Source: Bosea sp. Tri-49
GTDB lineage: Bacteria > Pseudomonadota > Alphaproteobacteria > Rhizobiales > Beijerinckiaceae
DNA: 64,000 nt
Assembly: GCF_003952665.1 (NCBI RefSeq)
Contig: NZ_CP017946.1
Coordinates: 2,418,001-2,482,000 of the forward strand
Direction: 5' to 3'
Translations under genes and position numbers: made by a program
The notes under the pieces: generated by a model
What the model saw: only the letters and a program-made list of their open reading frames with translations
The model's database searches: none
Told to the model about the DNA's origin: nothing
Shown here: positions 36,060 through 44,427 of the stretch, one piece after another
Layout: each line of letters opens with the position of its first letter
Numbering within the stretch: the stretch's first letter is position 1

Positions 36060-37116
36060 GGATTTACTTGAGCGCGTCGAGCTTGGCCTGCCCACCGAGG
36101 GAGCTTCCTTCGTCGAAGCGGATTTCAACGGCGTCTCGCTGGACGGCGCGATCCTGATCGGTTGCGATTTCTCCGGAGCGCGTTTTCACGAAGCACAGCT
36201 GAAGCGATGCCAGCTCGTCCAGTGCCGTTTCGAGCGGGCGGATTTCAGCGGCGCGGACTTCGACACGGTGCAATGGCCGCGCACCAGGCTGACCGCCTCA
36301 TCCTTCGCCCGCGCGACGCTGCGCGATTGCCAGTTCGCCGAAGTCGACGCGACCGAGGCCGATTTCACCGGAGCGAAGCTCGTCAGCACGAGTTTCGCCC
36401 GGGTCGATCTCTCCCGAGCCTGTTTCGCCGGGGTCGAGCTGACGACGGTCGCGCTGGTCGAATGCATCCTCGCCAGCGTCGATCTGTCGGATGCGACGAT
36501 CCGCGGCCTGACGCTGGTCAAGGGCGATCTGCGAACCGCCATCCTCGATGGCGCCGACATCGATACGATGTTCGCCATGGAGGCGGACCTATCGCAGCGT
36601 GACCTGCGCAAGGTCCGGCTGTCACGCATCAATTTGATGAAAGCGCGCCTGGCCGGCAGCAATCTCGCTGGCGTCGATCTCTCCCAGAGCCTCTTCCTCG
36701 AGGCCGATCTCTCGCGCGCCGACTTCTCCGGGGCAAAGCTGCCGATGGCGCTGATGATCGGCGCCGATCTCACGGCCGCGAAATTGGTTGGAGCAGATCT
36801 CACCAGCGCGAATTTCAGCGAGGCGAAGCTCGCTGGCGCCGACCTCTCCGATGCGCGGCTGAGCAACGCTCTCTTCGAACGCGCTGACTGCGCCGCGGCC
36901 CGCTTCGAGCGCGCTTTGCTCGACCATGCACAATTCCCCTACGCTCGGCTCGACGGCGCGTCCTTCATCGCGGCGCGCTTTCATCGCACCAATCTTCACG
37001 CCATCTCGGCGGAAGGCACGCTGTTCCAGCATGCGACGGGTTCGACCCTTCCGACCGATCCACAGCGCGCCGTCGCCGATCTCTACGATCCCGTGCGCGT
37101 CGCGGCCCTGACCTGA
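36049..37116 (+). CDS. Pentapeptide-repeat protein
   Basis: A 355-residue protein made almost entirely of pentapeptide repeats (residues 15-330, with many A-D-F/L-S/T-G units), forming a predicted beta-helix about as long as the one in the upstream gene. It overlaps that gene by 11 bp and may have split from it or pair with it. There is no signal peptide or catalytic motif. In T6SS tip operons with DUF2169, DUF4150 and DUF3540, such proteins are usual partners. A structural or adaptor role at the spike is likely. DNA-gyrase mimicry, known for some other pentapeptide proteins, is not indicated. Confidence 0.85.
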   Translation: MRREDLLERVELGLPTEGASFVEADFNGVSLDGAILIGCDFSGARFHEAQLKRCQLVQCRFERADFSGADFDTVQWPRTRLTASSFARATLRDCQFAEVDATEADFTGAKLVSTSFARVDLSRACFAGVELTTVALVECILASVDLSDATIRGLTLVKGDLRTAILDGADIDTMFAMEADLSQRDLRKVRLSRINLMKARLAGSNLAGVDLSQSLFLEADLSRADFSGAKLPMALMIGADLTAAKLVGADLTSANFSEAKLAGADLSDARLSNALFERADCAAARFERALLDHAQFPYARLDGASFIAARFHRTNLHAISAEGTLFQHATGSTLPTDPQRAVADLYDPVRVAALT

Positions 37117-37127
37117 GGAGGCACGCG

Positions 37128-37532
37128 ATGGTCTTCGTCAACTCCTCCGGGCCGATCCCTGCCCCCGATTTTGCCTTTCCCGATGTCTGCCTAACGCCGG
37201 TGGTCGTGCCGGTACCGGTGCCCTATCCCAACATCGCGCTCGCGCCGATGGCGATACCGACGCAGCTCACCACCTTCTTGACCTGCATGCCGGCGCACAA
37301 TCTCCTGACCACGAAGCCGATCAGCCTCGGCGACCAGCCCGGCGTCCTGCTCGGCGTCGCCTCGGGCTTCGTCATGGGGCCGGTGAAGCACGCGATGGGC
37401 TCGGTCACGATGTTCCTCGGCGGCCCGCCGGCCACGAAGATGCTGAACCCGACGATGCAGAACGGCATGAGCCCGAACATCGTCGGCATCACGCTCGCCC
37501 CCAGCCAGGTCACCACGATCTGCCTGTCCTAA
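37128..37532 (+). CDS. DUF4150 PAAR-like tip protein
   Basis: A 134-residue PAAR-like protein of the DUF4150 family. It is Pro-rich near the N-terminus (FAFPDVCLTPVVVPVPVPYPN), and the body has conserved blocks such as GVLLGVASG and the TPSQ-like segment APSQVTTICLS at the C-terminus. PAAR-like proteins form the sharp tip on VgrG. There is no C-terminal toxin domain, so effectors must dock rather than be fused. It lies between the pentapeptide gene (11-bp gap) and the unknown 497-residue gene. No other PAAR gene is visible in the window, so this is probably the tip of this T6SS. Confidence 0.88.
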   Translation: MVFVNSSGPIPAPDFAFPDVCLTPVVVPVPVPYPNIALAPMAIPTQLTTFLTCMPAHNLLTTKPISLGDQPGVLLGVASGFVMGPVKHAMGSVTMFLGGPPATKMLNPTMQNGMSPNIVGITLAPSQVTTICLS

Positions 37533-37570
37533 GACAACGGCCGCATTTCTGATCCCACGGGAGAGCACCG

Positions 37571-39064
37571 ATGATGCCCGCCGCAACCGCCCTGATCTCG
37601 CCCCCCGGCGCCATGCCGGCGTTGCGCCCGGCGACAGTGGTCGCCCGCACCGGCGACCGGCTGCTTCTCCGGAGCGAGACCGGCGAGGTTCCGGCCTGCG
37701 TCGCCCTGTCCTGCCCCCTCGCCCCCCATGTTGGCGACGAGGTCCTTGCCTGGGCGGGCGGTGAGGAATGGCACGTCCTCGCCGTGCTCGGTCGCAGTGC
37801 GCATCCGGAACAGCATGTTCGTCCGAATGGCCTGGAAGGCGTGATCGACGGCGAAGCGAAGCCGCTGCCGCCGGTACCGCATTACGAGGACGCCTCGGTC
37901 ACCGAAGGCGAGGCCGCGGCCGGCCGGCCCTATACCCGCATCGACGTACCGCTGAAGCCCGACGAATTCGGCAGCGGCACCTATCTGCGCCTCGGCGCCT
38001 ATGTCGAGGGCGAGGAGGGCGCGATGATGCCCGAGCTCTCGCTGTCGAAGAGCACCGCTTCGAACACGACCAAGACCGAACCGAGCCCGGACCTGTCGCT
38101 GACCGCGCTGCTCAGCGGCAAGAACCCCTTTGTCACCATGGCCGAGACCGCCAACGAGGCCAAAGCGAGCGACGCGACCAATGCCGATGGTAGCGTCAAG
38201 CAGGGCTATCTGAAGCGCGGCGACAAGTTCGTGAAGAACAAGGCCGGCCAGATGGAGCTGCTGACCATCTCGACCAAGGCCAAGACGACCACCTCCTCCG
38301 GCGACGGCTTCCTCGGCAAGACCGATTCCGATGTCAACCTCTCCGTCGGCGGCGGCATGCTCGTCGACATCGTCAAGGGCCAGACCACCAACGTGTCGGA
38401 CGGTGACATCAAGTTCACGGCACCGGCCGGCGTCTTTGCCGTCAATGCGCTCTCCGGCGTCTCGATCACCGCCGGCACGCCCGACGCACCGGCCAACATC
38501 TCCCTGCTCGCCTATGGCTATGTGAAGAACGAGGCGAAGGGGCCGCTCTCGGAATGGCTCTACTCCACCTCCGAAAAGAAGACCTACGGCACCGCCAAGG
38601 AGTGGTTCTACGGCGAGAAATACACGGAGTTTCGCGGCTACGAGGAGAAGAAGTTCCTCGGCGTGTCGGTCAGCTATTTCCTCGGCGACCAGATCTCGAC
38701 CAACCTTGCCGCGCGCATCAACCTGACCATGGCTGCGACGCTGACGCTGGCTTTGGGCACGGAATTCCGTCTCAACGCCGCGATCGATCTCAAGATCAAT
38801 CTCGCGATCGACATGAACATCATCATCGGCGTCGCCTTCAAGAACGTCATCGGCGCCGATACCAAGGTCGTGCTCGGCTCGGACTTGAAGTATGTCTCCG
38901 GTTTGGATTTCAAATGGGTCGGCGTCGATGGCAAGTCCTTCGGACTGGAATTGAAGAACGCCAACATGAGCGCCTATTTCAATGCAGTGCTCGCGAGGAG
39001 CGGCACCGTCGACATCGATAACAAGGCCACCAAAGTTGGAACCGGCTTCTTTTTCAGGTCATGA
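37571..39064 (+). CDS. Unknown 497-residue protein of the T6SS spike operon
   Basis: I do not recognise the full-length protein. Residues 18-75 (PATVVARTGDR to WHVLAVLGR) resemble the N-terminus of the DUF3540 protein encoded next, an OB-fold-like module. A charged middle (100-240) follows. Then comes a beta-rich stretch of alternating hydrophobic strands (about 250-320: VGGGMLVDIVKG, DGDIKFTAPAG, AVNALSGVSITAG), then an aromatic segment, and a second beta-rich stretch (about 365-450). The end is VGTGFFFRS. There is no signal peptide. Strand periodicity suggests a beta-helix like the VgrG needle, but the protein could also be a pore-forming effector. It overlaps the DUF3540 gene by 4 bp. Confidence 0.7.
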   Translation: MMPAATALISPPGAMPALRPATVVARTGDRLLLRSETGEVPACVALSCPLAPHVGDEVLAWAGGEEWHVLAVLGRSAHPEQHVRPNGLEGVIDGEAKPLPPVPHYEDASVTEGEAAAGRPYTRIDVPLKPDEFGSGTYLRLGAYVEGEEGAMMPELSLSKSTASNTTKTEPSPDLSLTALLSGKNPFVTMAETANEAKASDATNADGSVKQGYLKRGDKFVKNKAGQMELLTISTKAKTTTSSGDGFLGKTDSDVNLSVGGGMLVDIVKGQTTNVSDGDIKFTAPAGVFAVNALSGVSITAGTPDAPANISLLAYGYVKNEAKGPLSEWLYSTSEKKTYGTAKEWFYGEKYTEFRGYEEKKFLGVSVSYFLGDQISTNLAARINLTMAATLTLALGTEFRLNAAIDLKINLAIDMNIIIGVAFKNVIGADTKVVLGSDLKYVSGLDFKWVGVDGKSFGLELKNANMSAYFNAVLARSGTVDIDNKATKVGTGFFFRS

Positions 39065-39726
39065 GTCAATCCCTGCACAGCCTCTACACGATGGCCGAAG
39101 CCTCAACCGGCGCGAATTCCGCGCCTTTCGGGGCAGCGGACAGGCTGAGTTCCGCGCGCGTGCTCGCGATCACCGGCGAACGTTGCCTCGTGCAGGACGA
39201 GACGGGGACGCGCGAGGCCGCGCGCGCTATCTCCTGCCTGATCCAGCCGCAGGCCGAGGATGAGGTGCTGGTCGTCGCATCCGGCCGACGCGTCTTCATC
39301 CTCGCCGTCCTGACCCGCGCCGGCCTCGGCGACGCGACCCTCTCCTTGCCGGATCGGGCCGCAAGCCTTGCCATCGCGGCGCCGAGCATCGCTCTCAGCG
39401 CCACGGCCCGGCTCGGGCTCGAAGCACCGGAAGTGGCCGTGACCAGCCGGCGCTTCCATCTGGTCGCCGACGTGCTGACGCAAATCTCGCGGCTGGCATC
39501 CGTGGTCGGCGACGCACTGACCACCGTCGTCGGCCGCCAGTCGACCGTAGCGCAGCGCATCGAGGTGACGTCACAAGAGCGGAATACCGCGATCGCCGGC
39601 ATCGACAGCGAACGCATCGGCACGCATCTCTCTCAGACCGAGCTCACCACGGTCAGCGCCGCAGTCGAGACCCATCTGGCCCGCGACGATATCCGCCTCG
39701 ACGCCAAGCGCGTGACGATCGGATGA
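39061..39726 (+). CDS. DUF3540 protein (T6SS spike accessory)
   Basis: A 221-residue DUF3540-family protein. The N-terminal OB-fold-like part (residues 22-80, with AARAISCLIQPQAEDEVLV) is followed by repeated short strands (LSLPDRAASLAIAAPSIALSATARLGLEAPEVAVTS in pieces), consistent with a beta-helix, then a helix and further strands. DUF3540 genes are regularly found with DUF2169, DUF4150 and pentapeptide genes in T6SS tip operons. It has ATGA overlaps on both sides. The architecture resembles a stand-alone piece of the VgrG OB-fold plus needle, which is notable because VgrG here lacks the needle. Confidence 0.82.
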   Translation: MSQSLHSLYTMAEASTGANSAPFGAADRLSSARVLAITGERCLVQDETGTREAARAISCLIQPQAEDEVLVVASGRRVFILAVLTRAGLGDATLSLPDRAASLAIAAPSIALSATARLGLEAPEVAVTSRRFHLVADVLTQISRLASVVGDALTTVVGRQSTVAQRIEVTSQERNTAIAGIDSERIGTHLSQTELTTVSAAVETHLARDDIRLDAKRVTIG

Positions 39727-41504
39727 GCGCGCCGGCCATCGCCACCAGCCATGCGACCAAGGTGCGGGCCGGGCTGAAGCGCCTGTCCGAAGGCCGGACG
39801 GACGAAGCCGAGGCGATCTTGCGCGAGGCGCTCGCGGCGCGGCCGGACGATCCCTGGGTGCTGAACGGCCTCGGCGGCGTCGCCTTGCTGCGCCGTGACA
39901 CGGCAGCGGCAGAAAAGCTGATCGGCACCGCGGCCAGGTTGCGGCCGGGCGAGCCCGAAATCCTCGCCAATCTCGCCGCCTTGCACACCGAATGCGATCG
40001 CCTCGGCGACGCCGAAACCTGCCTCGACGAAGCGGTCCGCCTCGCCCCTCACCATGCGGGCGTAAGGGAACGCCGGGCCGAGCTTCTGCTGGCACGACGG
40101 CGCCCGGAGGATGCGGCCGGCGAGGCCCAGCATGCGCTGGAATGCGATCCCGAGCGGCCGCGTGCCTGGCTGCTGCGCGGCCTCTGCGCGCTTGCCGTCT
40201 CGGACCGGCCGTTCGCCATCGCCTGCTTCGAGGAAGCCGTCGCCCTGGACGAAGCCTGTGTCGAGGCCTGGCACAACCTCGCCGAAGCCCATGTCTCGCT
40301 CGGAGATGAGGCGGCCGCGGTCGATTGCGCCGAGCGCGCCTATCTCTGCGCGCCATCGGATCCGACGCATATCGTCACCCTGGCGCGGCTCCTCGCCGCC
40401 CGCGATCCTGGCCGTTCCGGTGATCTCCTACGGCGGGCGTTGGCCCTTGCCCCTGGCTTCCTGCCCGCGCTGGAGCTGCAGGCGCTGACCGCAGCGGACG
40501 CTGCAACGGTCCGGCAGGCCGTTGCATCGCTGGCTGCGGCGGCTCGCGAAAGTGGAGCCCAGAGCGGCCCTGCCTTGCTGGCTCTAGCGCGGGCGCTGGC
40601 AGGCGCCGGGCGCTTCGGCGATGCGCTGCTGGCAAGCGAGCGTGCCGCGGCAATGCAGCTCCCTGAGGCCCGTCCGCTGCGGCACGCCTGCCTGTTCGCG
40701 CTCGGCCGCTTCGAGGAGGCCTATGGCGGGCTCCCGGAGCCACGCCGGGCAATCGATGCGGTGCTCGTCCCGCCCGACATGCCGCTCGGCGAAGTCGTCT
40801 TCGCGCTGCGCCTGCTGCCGGCGCTCACCGAGCAAGCGGGCCGGGAGCTGCCGCTGCTGGCGCCGTCGGCCCTGCATTCGCTGCTAGCGCCGCTAGCACC
40901 GATCCTCTCGGAAGCCGGCAGCGCTGATGCCTCGCAGCCGCTCATTCTCGCCGAGGCGATGGCGCATCTGCGCGCCGATGCGCACACCCTCGCCATGCCG
41001 GCGCCCTATATCGCTGTCGAGCCCGGCCGCGCCCGACTCTGGCAGGAAGCGGTCGCAGCACTGCCCGGCCCGCGCATCGGCATCGTCTGGTCGGCCCGCA
41101 TTCCCGGGATGGGGCTGGAGGACCTCCTGGCTGCCGCCCAGCCGCTCGGCACGGTGGTGAGCCTGGCGATCGGCGCGGCGCGGGACGAGCTCGCCCGCGC
41201 ACCCGATGTCATCGATGCCGGCCACCGGATCGGCGGGCCAGAGGATCTCGCCGCCGCCATCGCCTCGCTCGACCTGGTGTTGGCGCCGGATTGCCTCGCC
41301 CTGCATCTCGCCGGCGCGCTCGGCCAACCCGGAATCGCGCTCCTGCCGCGCGCGCCACACTGGATCTGGCAGGAAGAGGCGGGGCGGGCGAGATTCTATC
41401 CGTCGCTGACGCCGTACCCGGCGGGATCGCCGAATGCGACCTCGCCCGGCTCAGAACTCGAACGGCTCATCCGCACGCGTCTTGCCACCGAAGCGGAAGC
41501 ATGA
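39723..41504 (+). CDS. TPR protein with glycosyltransferase-like C-terminus
   Basis: A 593-residue protein. The N-terminal two thirds hold about eight tetratricopeptide repeats (for example EAEAILREALAARPDDPWVL). The C-terminal 200 residues end in a GT-B/GT9-like signature (LDLVLAPDCLALHLAGALGQPG, then APHWIWQEEAG and RFYPSLTPY). This pairing is known in bacterial TPR-glycosyltransferase (SPINDLY-like) proteins. The gene is coupled by 4-bp overlaps to the DUF3540 gene and the transglutaminase-like gene. It may be a cytoplasmic chaperone or scaffold for effector loading, or modify an effector by glycosylation. Catalytic competence cannot be judged because the C-terminal half is shorter than a complete GT-B enzyme. 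Confidence 0.75.
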   Translation: MSAPAIATSHATKVRAGLKRLSEGRTDEAEAILREALAARPDDPWVLNGLGGVALLRRDTAAAEKLIGTAARLRPGEPEILANLAALHTECDRLGDAETCLDEAVRLAPHHAGVRERRAELLLARRRPEDAAGEAQHALECDPERPRAWLLRGLCALAVSDRPFAIACFEEAVALDEACVEAWHNLAEAHVSLGDEAAAVDCAERAYLCAPSDPTHIVTLARLLAARDPGRSGDLLRRALALAPGFLPALELQALTAADAATVRQAVASLAAAARESGAQSGPALLALARALAGAGRFGDALLASERAAAMQLPEARPLRHACLFALGRFEEAYGGLPEPRRAIDAVLVPPDMPLGEVVFALRLLPALTEQAGRELPLLAPSALHSLLAPLAPILSEAGSADASQPLILAEAMAHLRADAHTLAMPAPYIAVEPGRARLWQEAVAALPGPRIGIVWSARIPGMGLEDLLAAAQPLGTVVSLAIGAARDELARAPDVIDAGHRIGGPEDLAAAIASLDLVLAPDCLALHLAGALGQPGIALLPRAPHWIWQEEAGRARFYPSLTPYPAGSPNATSPGSELERLIRTRLATEAEA

Positions 41505-42343
41505 CGACAGGGAGTCACTCGCTCTCCGAGCGGGTCCATCTGACGCTCGATGTCGTCTACGCCTTCGATCGACCGGCGTATCATCTCGATCTCGAACTCC
41601 GGGCTCGACCCCTGCTCGCCGCTGAACCGCGGCTCGCCCCGATCTATCTCACCTGCGAGCCGGAAGCCCGGTTCGAGCCAGCCGAACTCGACGGGAACGG
41701 TGTCGCGGTCGACAGGCTGAAGCTCGCCGGGCCGGTCTCTCGTCTGCGCCTCAATGCCAGCTTCGATCGCCTGATCGGTCTTGATGAGCCCCTGCCCGCT
41801 CTCGTTCCGACCGCAAGTGATCTTGCAGTCGAAGACCTGGCGGTTGCTGCGAGCGCCATCCCCTGGCAACAGGCCTTGGCCAATCTTCGCGAGTCCTGGC
41901 GCTACAGCGACGCCCCGCTTCACCAGCCGCAAAGCCTGCAGGAGATCGCGCAGCGACGGACAGGCTCCTGCGAAGCGATCACGCGTCTCGCAGTCGAGAT
42001 CGTCCGCACTCAAGGCGTCCCGGCCCGCTTCGTCGGCGGCTACCGCCTCGCCGGCCCATCAGGAGATACGCGCCCGGTCCGACGCCATGCCTGGATCGCG
42101 GTCTGGGACGGAATGCAATGGCGCCCACTCGACCTTCTCGCAACATCCGGAGCGGCGAACATGGTTGTCGCGACGGCATTCGGCAGCCGGCTTCAAGATA
42201 TTGCCGTCGTTCAGGGCTGCTTCAAGGGCGCCAATCAGGCACGATTGATCGTCTCTGCCCATGCCGAACGACACATCGTCCAAGATCATGCTTCTCGCGA
42301 GCGCCTCATTCACTTCGGTCGTGACCGCACGGCGCAGGGTTAG
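41501..42343 (+). CDS. Transglutaminase-like protein
   Basis: A 280-residue protein with a beta-rich N-terminal half and a C-terminal transglutaminase-like domain. The papain-fold triad is Cys157 (TGSCEAIT), His196 (RRHAWIAVW) and Asp211 (RPLDLL), spaced as in the transglutaminase core family. The start at 41501 overlaps the TPR gene (ATGA); the longer frame from 41291 lies inside that gene. There is no signal peptide, so if it is active it works in the cytoplasm or in a target cell. It is the last gene of the spike operon, a common place for an effector. It could also be a peptidase or an accessory enzyme. No obvious immunity gene follows; the next gene is a MarR regulator. Confidence 0.78.
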   Translation: MTTGSHSLSERVHLTLDVVYAFDRPAYHLDLELRARPLLAAEPRLAPIYLTCEPEARFEPAELDGNGVAVDRLKLAGPVSRLRLNASFDRLIGLDEPLPALVPTASDLAVEDLAVAASAIPWQQALANLRESWRYSDAPLHQPQSLQEIAQRRTGSCEAITRLAVEIVRTQGVPARFVGGYRLAGPSGDTRPVRRHAWIAVWDGMQWRPLDLLATSGAANMVVATAFGSRLQDIAVVQGCFKGANQARLIVSAHAERHIVQDHASRERLIHFGRDRTAQG

Positions 42344-42555
42344 TCGCACTCAAGGTGGTTGCGGGAAAGAAGCCGAGATGGTTGCCGGATCACCCATCAG
42401 ATGGATGTGGCGAGCTCCTTGCGCGACACGGAGCCGGCTGCATCTTCAACCCCGCGAGAGGTGGATACTCTCTGGCTTTTGCGCTTTAACCCATGACAGG
42501 GGCGCTGATTAGCCCAAGAGAATCTTCGGACCCCGTCCGAGGAACAGCAGGGCAG

Positions 42556-43029
42556 ATGGAACAGGCTAAGCTCGAAAGCACGGGGACAGCTTGGCGGCAC
42601 GCCAATATCGGCCGTCTTCTCAACAATGCGGTGCGCCGCTTCGAGGCGCGTGTCCTCGAGCTCATGAGCAATGGCGGTCATGCAGAAACCCGCATCGCGC
42701 ATGTGAGCTTGACCCGCAATCTCGATGTCGATGGGACGCGGCTTACGGAGCTCGCCCGACGCGCCTCCATGAGCAAGCAGGCGATGGGTGAGCTGGTCGA
42801 CCAATGCGCCGCGCTCGGACTGGTCACGCGTGCCGTCGATCTGAGCGACCGGCGTGCACGCATCGTGACCTTCACCCCGGCCGGACTGATCTGGCTCGCG
42901 GCCTTTCGTGACGCCGTCGACATCGCCGAGCGCGAGATGCGTTCGGAGTTGGGCGAGCCGGCCATGGATGCGATAGTGAGAGGCCTTGCGACCTATGCCG
43001 TCGCGTTCGACACCCTTGCTCCCGATTGA
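42556..43029 (+). CDS. MarR-family transcriptional regulator
   Basis: A 157-residue winged-helix protein with the MarR core: LTRNLDVDGTRLTELARRASMSKQAMGELVDQC (quoted here only to mark the DNA-binding helices), followed by the wing LSDRRARIVTFT. The ATG at 42556 gives a normal MarR length; a longer frame starts at 42493 but has no Shine-Dalgarno. It lies between the T6SS spike operon and frc, convergent with frc. MarR proteins usually respond to aromatic or organic acids. Its target could be either neighbour, or itself. Confidence 0.85.
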   Translation: MEQAKLESTGTAWRHANIGRLLNNAVRRFEARVLELMSNGGHAETRIAHVSLTRNLDVDGTRLTELARRASMSKQAMGELVDQCAALGLVTRAVDLSDRRARIVTFTPAGLIWLAAFRDAVDIAEREMRSELGEPAMDAIVRGLATYAVAFDTLAPD

Positions 43030-43080
43030 GCTTTGCCCGCCGCTCGAGGCCGCGCCGATCAGGCGCACCCACCCTGACAC

Positions 43081-43116
43081 TAAAAAGGGTGGCGCCTCGC
43101 TGCCGAGGCGCCACCC
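43081..43116 (-). terminator. Rho-independent terminator of oxc-frc
   Basis: A perfect 13-bp stem (GGGTGGCGCCTCG / CGAGGCGCCACCC) with a CTGC loop spans 43087-43116. Read on the minus strand it is followed by TTTTTA. It lies 26 bp beyond the frc stop codon. Confidence 0.9.
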
Positions 43117-43142
43117 CAAGAGGTCGATGGGAGCTTTGAAAA

Positions 43143-44414
43143 CTACTCCGCCGCCTGCGCCAACGCGCCGGTGGCGCCCGATTCGATGATCGCCGTGATG
43201 CGGCCCTCATCGAGCTTCAGCACGTCGCGTAGCACCTCATCGGTGTGCTCGCCGAGCAATGGCGAACGCATGACTACGGTGGGGCTGTTGGAGAGCTTGA
43301 TCGGATTGCCGACCGAGAGGTACTTGCCGCGCTTTGGGTGATCGACCTCGACCACGGTGCCGGTGTCACGCAGCGACTTCTCCTCGGCGATCTCCTTCAT
43401 CGACAGGATCGGCCCGCAGGGGATGTCGTACTCATTGAGGATGTCCATCGCTTCGAACTTGGTCTTGGACATGGTCCATTGCTCGATGCGCCCGAAGATC
43501 TCGTTGAGCCTGGGCAGGCGCGCCGGCGGCTTGGCGTAGTTCGGGTCGGTCTTCCAGGTCGGCTCGCCGATCACGTCGCAGATCTTCTCCCAGACCGGGG
43601 CCTGGGTGATGAAGTAGATGTAGGCGTTGGGATCGGTCTCCCAGCCCTTGCACTTCAGGATGCGGCCAGGTTGGCCACCACCGGAATCGTTGCCAGCGCG
43701 GGGAACGGCATCGCCGAAGGGCAAGCCTTCGCCGAACTGGCTGTATTCCTTCAAGGGGCCGTGGTCGAGGCGTTGCTGGTCGCGCAGTTTGACGCGGCAG
43801 AGATTGAGCACGCCATCCTGCATCGCACAATCGACCTTCTGGCCGATGCCGGAATGGGTGCGATGATAGAGCGCCGTGACGATGCCGAGCGCGAGGTGCA
43901 GGCCGGTTCCCGAATCGCCGATCTGAGCGCCCGTGACCAATGGCAGGCCGTCGCGGAAGCCGGTGGTCGAGGCCGCACCGCCGGCGCATTGCGCAACGTT
44001 CTCGTAGACTTTGCAATCCTCGTAGGGACCGGGGCCGAAGCCCTTGACCGAGGCGACGATCAGGCGCGGATTGGTCGCGTGGATCTTCTCCCAGGTCAGG
44101 CCCATGCGATCGAGCACGCCCGGGGCGAAGTTTTCGACCAGCACGTCGCAGATCTTCACCATCTCCCAGAGCACTTCCATGCCTTTGGGGTTCTTGGTGT
44201 CGAGCGTGATCGAGCGCTTGTTGTGGTTCAGCATCGTGAAATAGAGGCTGTCCGCATCCGGCACGTCGCAGAGCTGGCCGCGCGTGATGTCGCCGGTGCC
44301 CGGACGCTCGATCTTGATCACGTCGGCGCCGAACCAGGCGAGGAGCTGCGTGCAGGTCGGACCCGACTGCACATGGGTGAAATCGAGAATCTTGACGCCT
44401 TCTAGCGCTTTCAT
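43143..44414 (-). CDS. frc: Formyl-CoA:oxalate CoA-transferase
   Basis: A 423-residue class III CoA-transferase. It moves CoA from formyl-CoA to oxalate, giving oxalyl-CoA and formate. The N-terminus ([21 protein letters not shown] in part) and [14 protein letters not shown] are typical. The catalytic Asp is in [10 protein letters not shown] (Asp167, equivalent to Asp169 of the Oxalobacter enzyme). The glycine loop SGGGQPG that closes over the intermediate is present, which separates it from generic CaiB relatives. It is 13 bp downstream of oxc in the same operon and is followed by a strong terminator. Confidence 0.96.
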   Translation of the reverse strand: MKALEGVKILDFTHVQSGPTCTQLLAWFGADVIKIERPGTGDITRGQLCDVPDADSLYFTMLNHNKRSITLDTKNPKGMEVLWEMVKICDVLVENFAPGVLDRMGLTWEKIHATNPRLIVASVKGFGPGPYEDCKVYENVAQCAGGAASTTGFRDGLPLVTGAQIGDSGTGLHLALGIVTALYHRTHSGIGQKVDCAMQDGVLNLCRVKLRDQQRLDHGPLKEYSQFGEGLPFGDAVPRAGNDSGGGQPGRILKCKGWETDPNAYIYFITQAPVWEKICDVIGEPTWKTDPNYAKPPARLPRLNEIFGRIEQWTMSKTKFEAMDILNEYDIPCGPILSMKEIAEEKSLRDTGTVVEVDHPKRGKYLSVGNPIKLSNSPTVVMRSPLLGEHTDEVLRDVLKLDEGRITAIIESGATGALAQAAE

Positions 44415-44427
44415 TTTGTCTCCTCCC

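Noticed and set aside
35100..37000. Possible DNA tandem repeat or CRISPR-like array
   Set aside because: The periodicity is protein-level pentapeptide repetition. The DNA units are divergent, 15 bp long and have no spacers.
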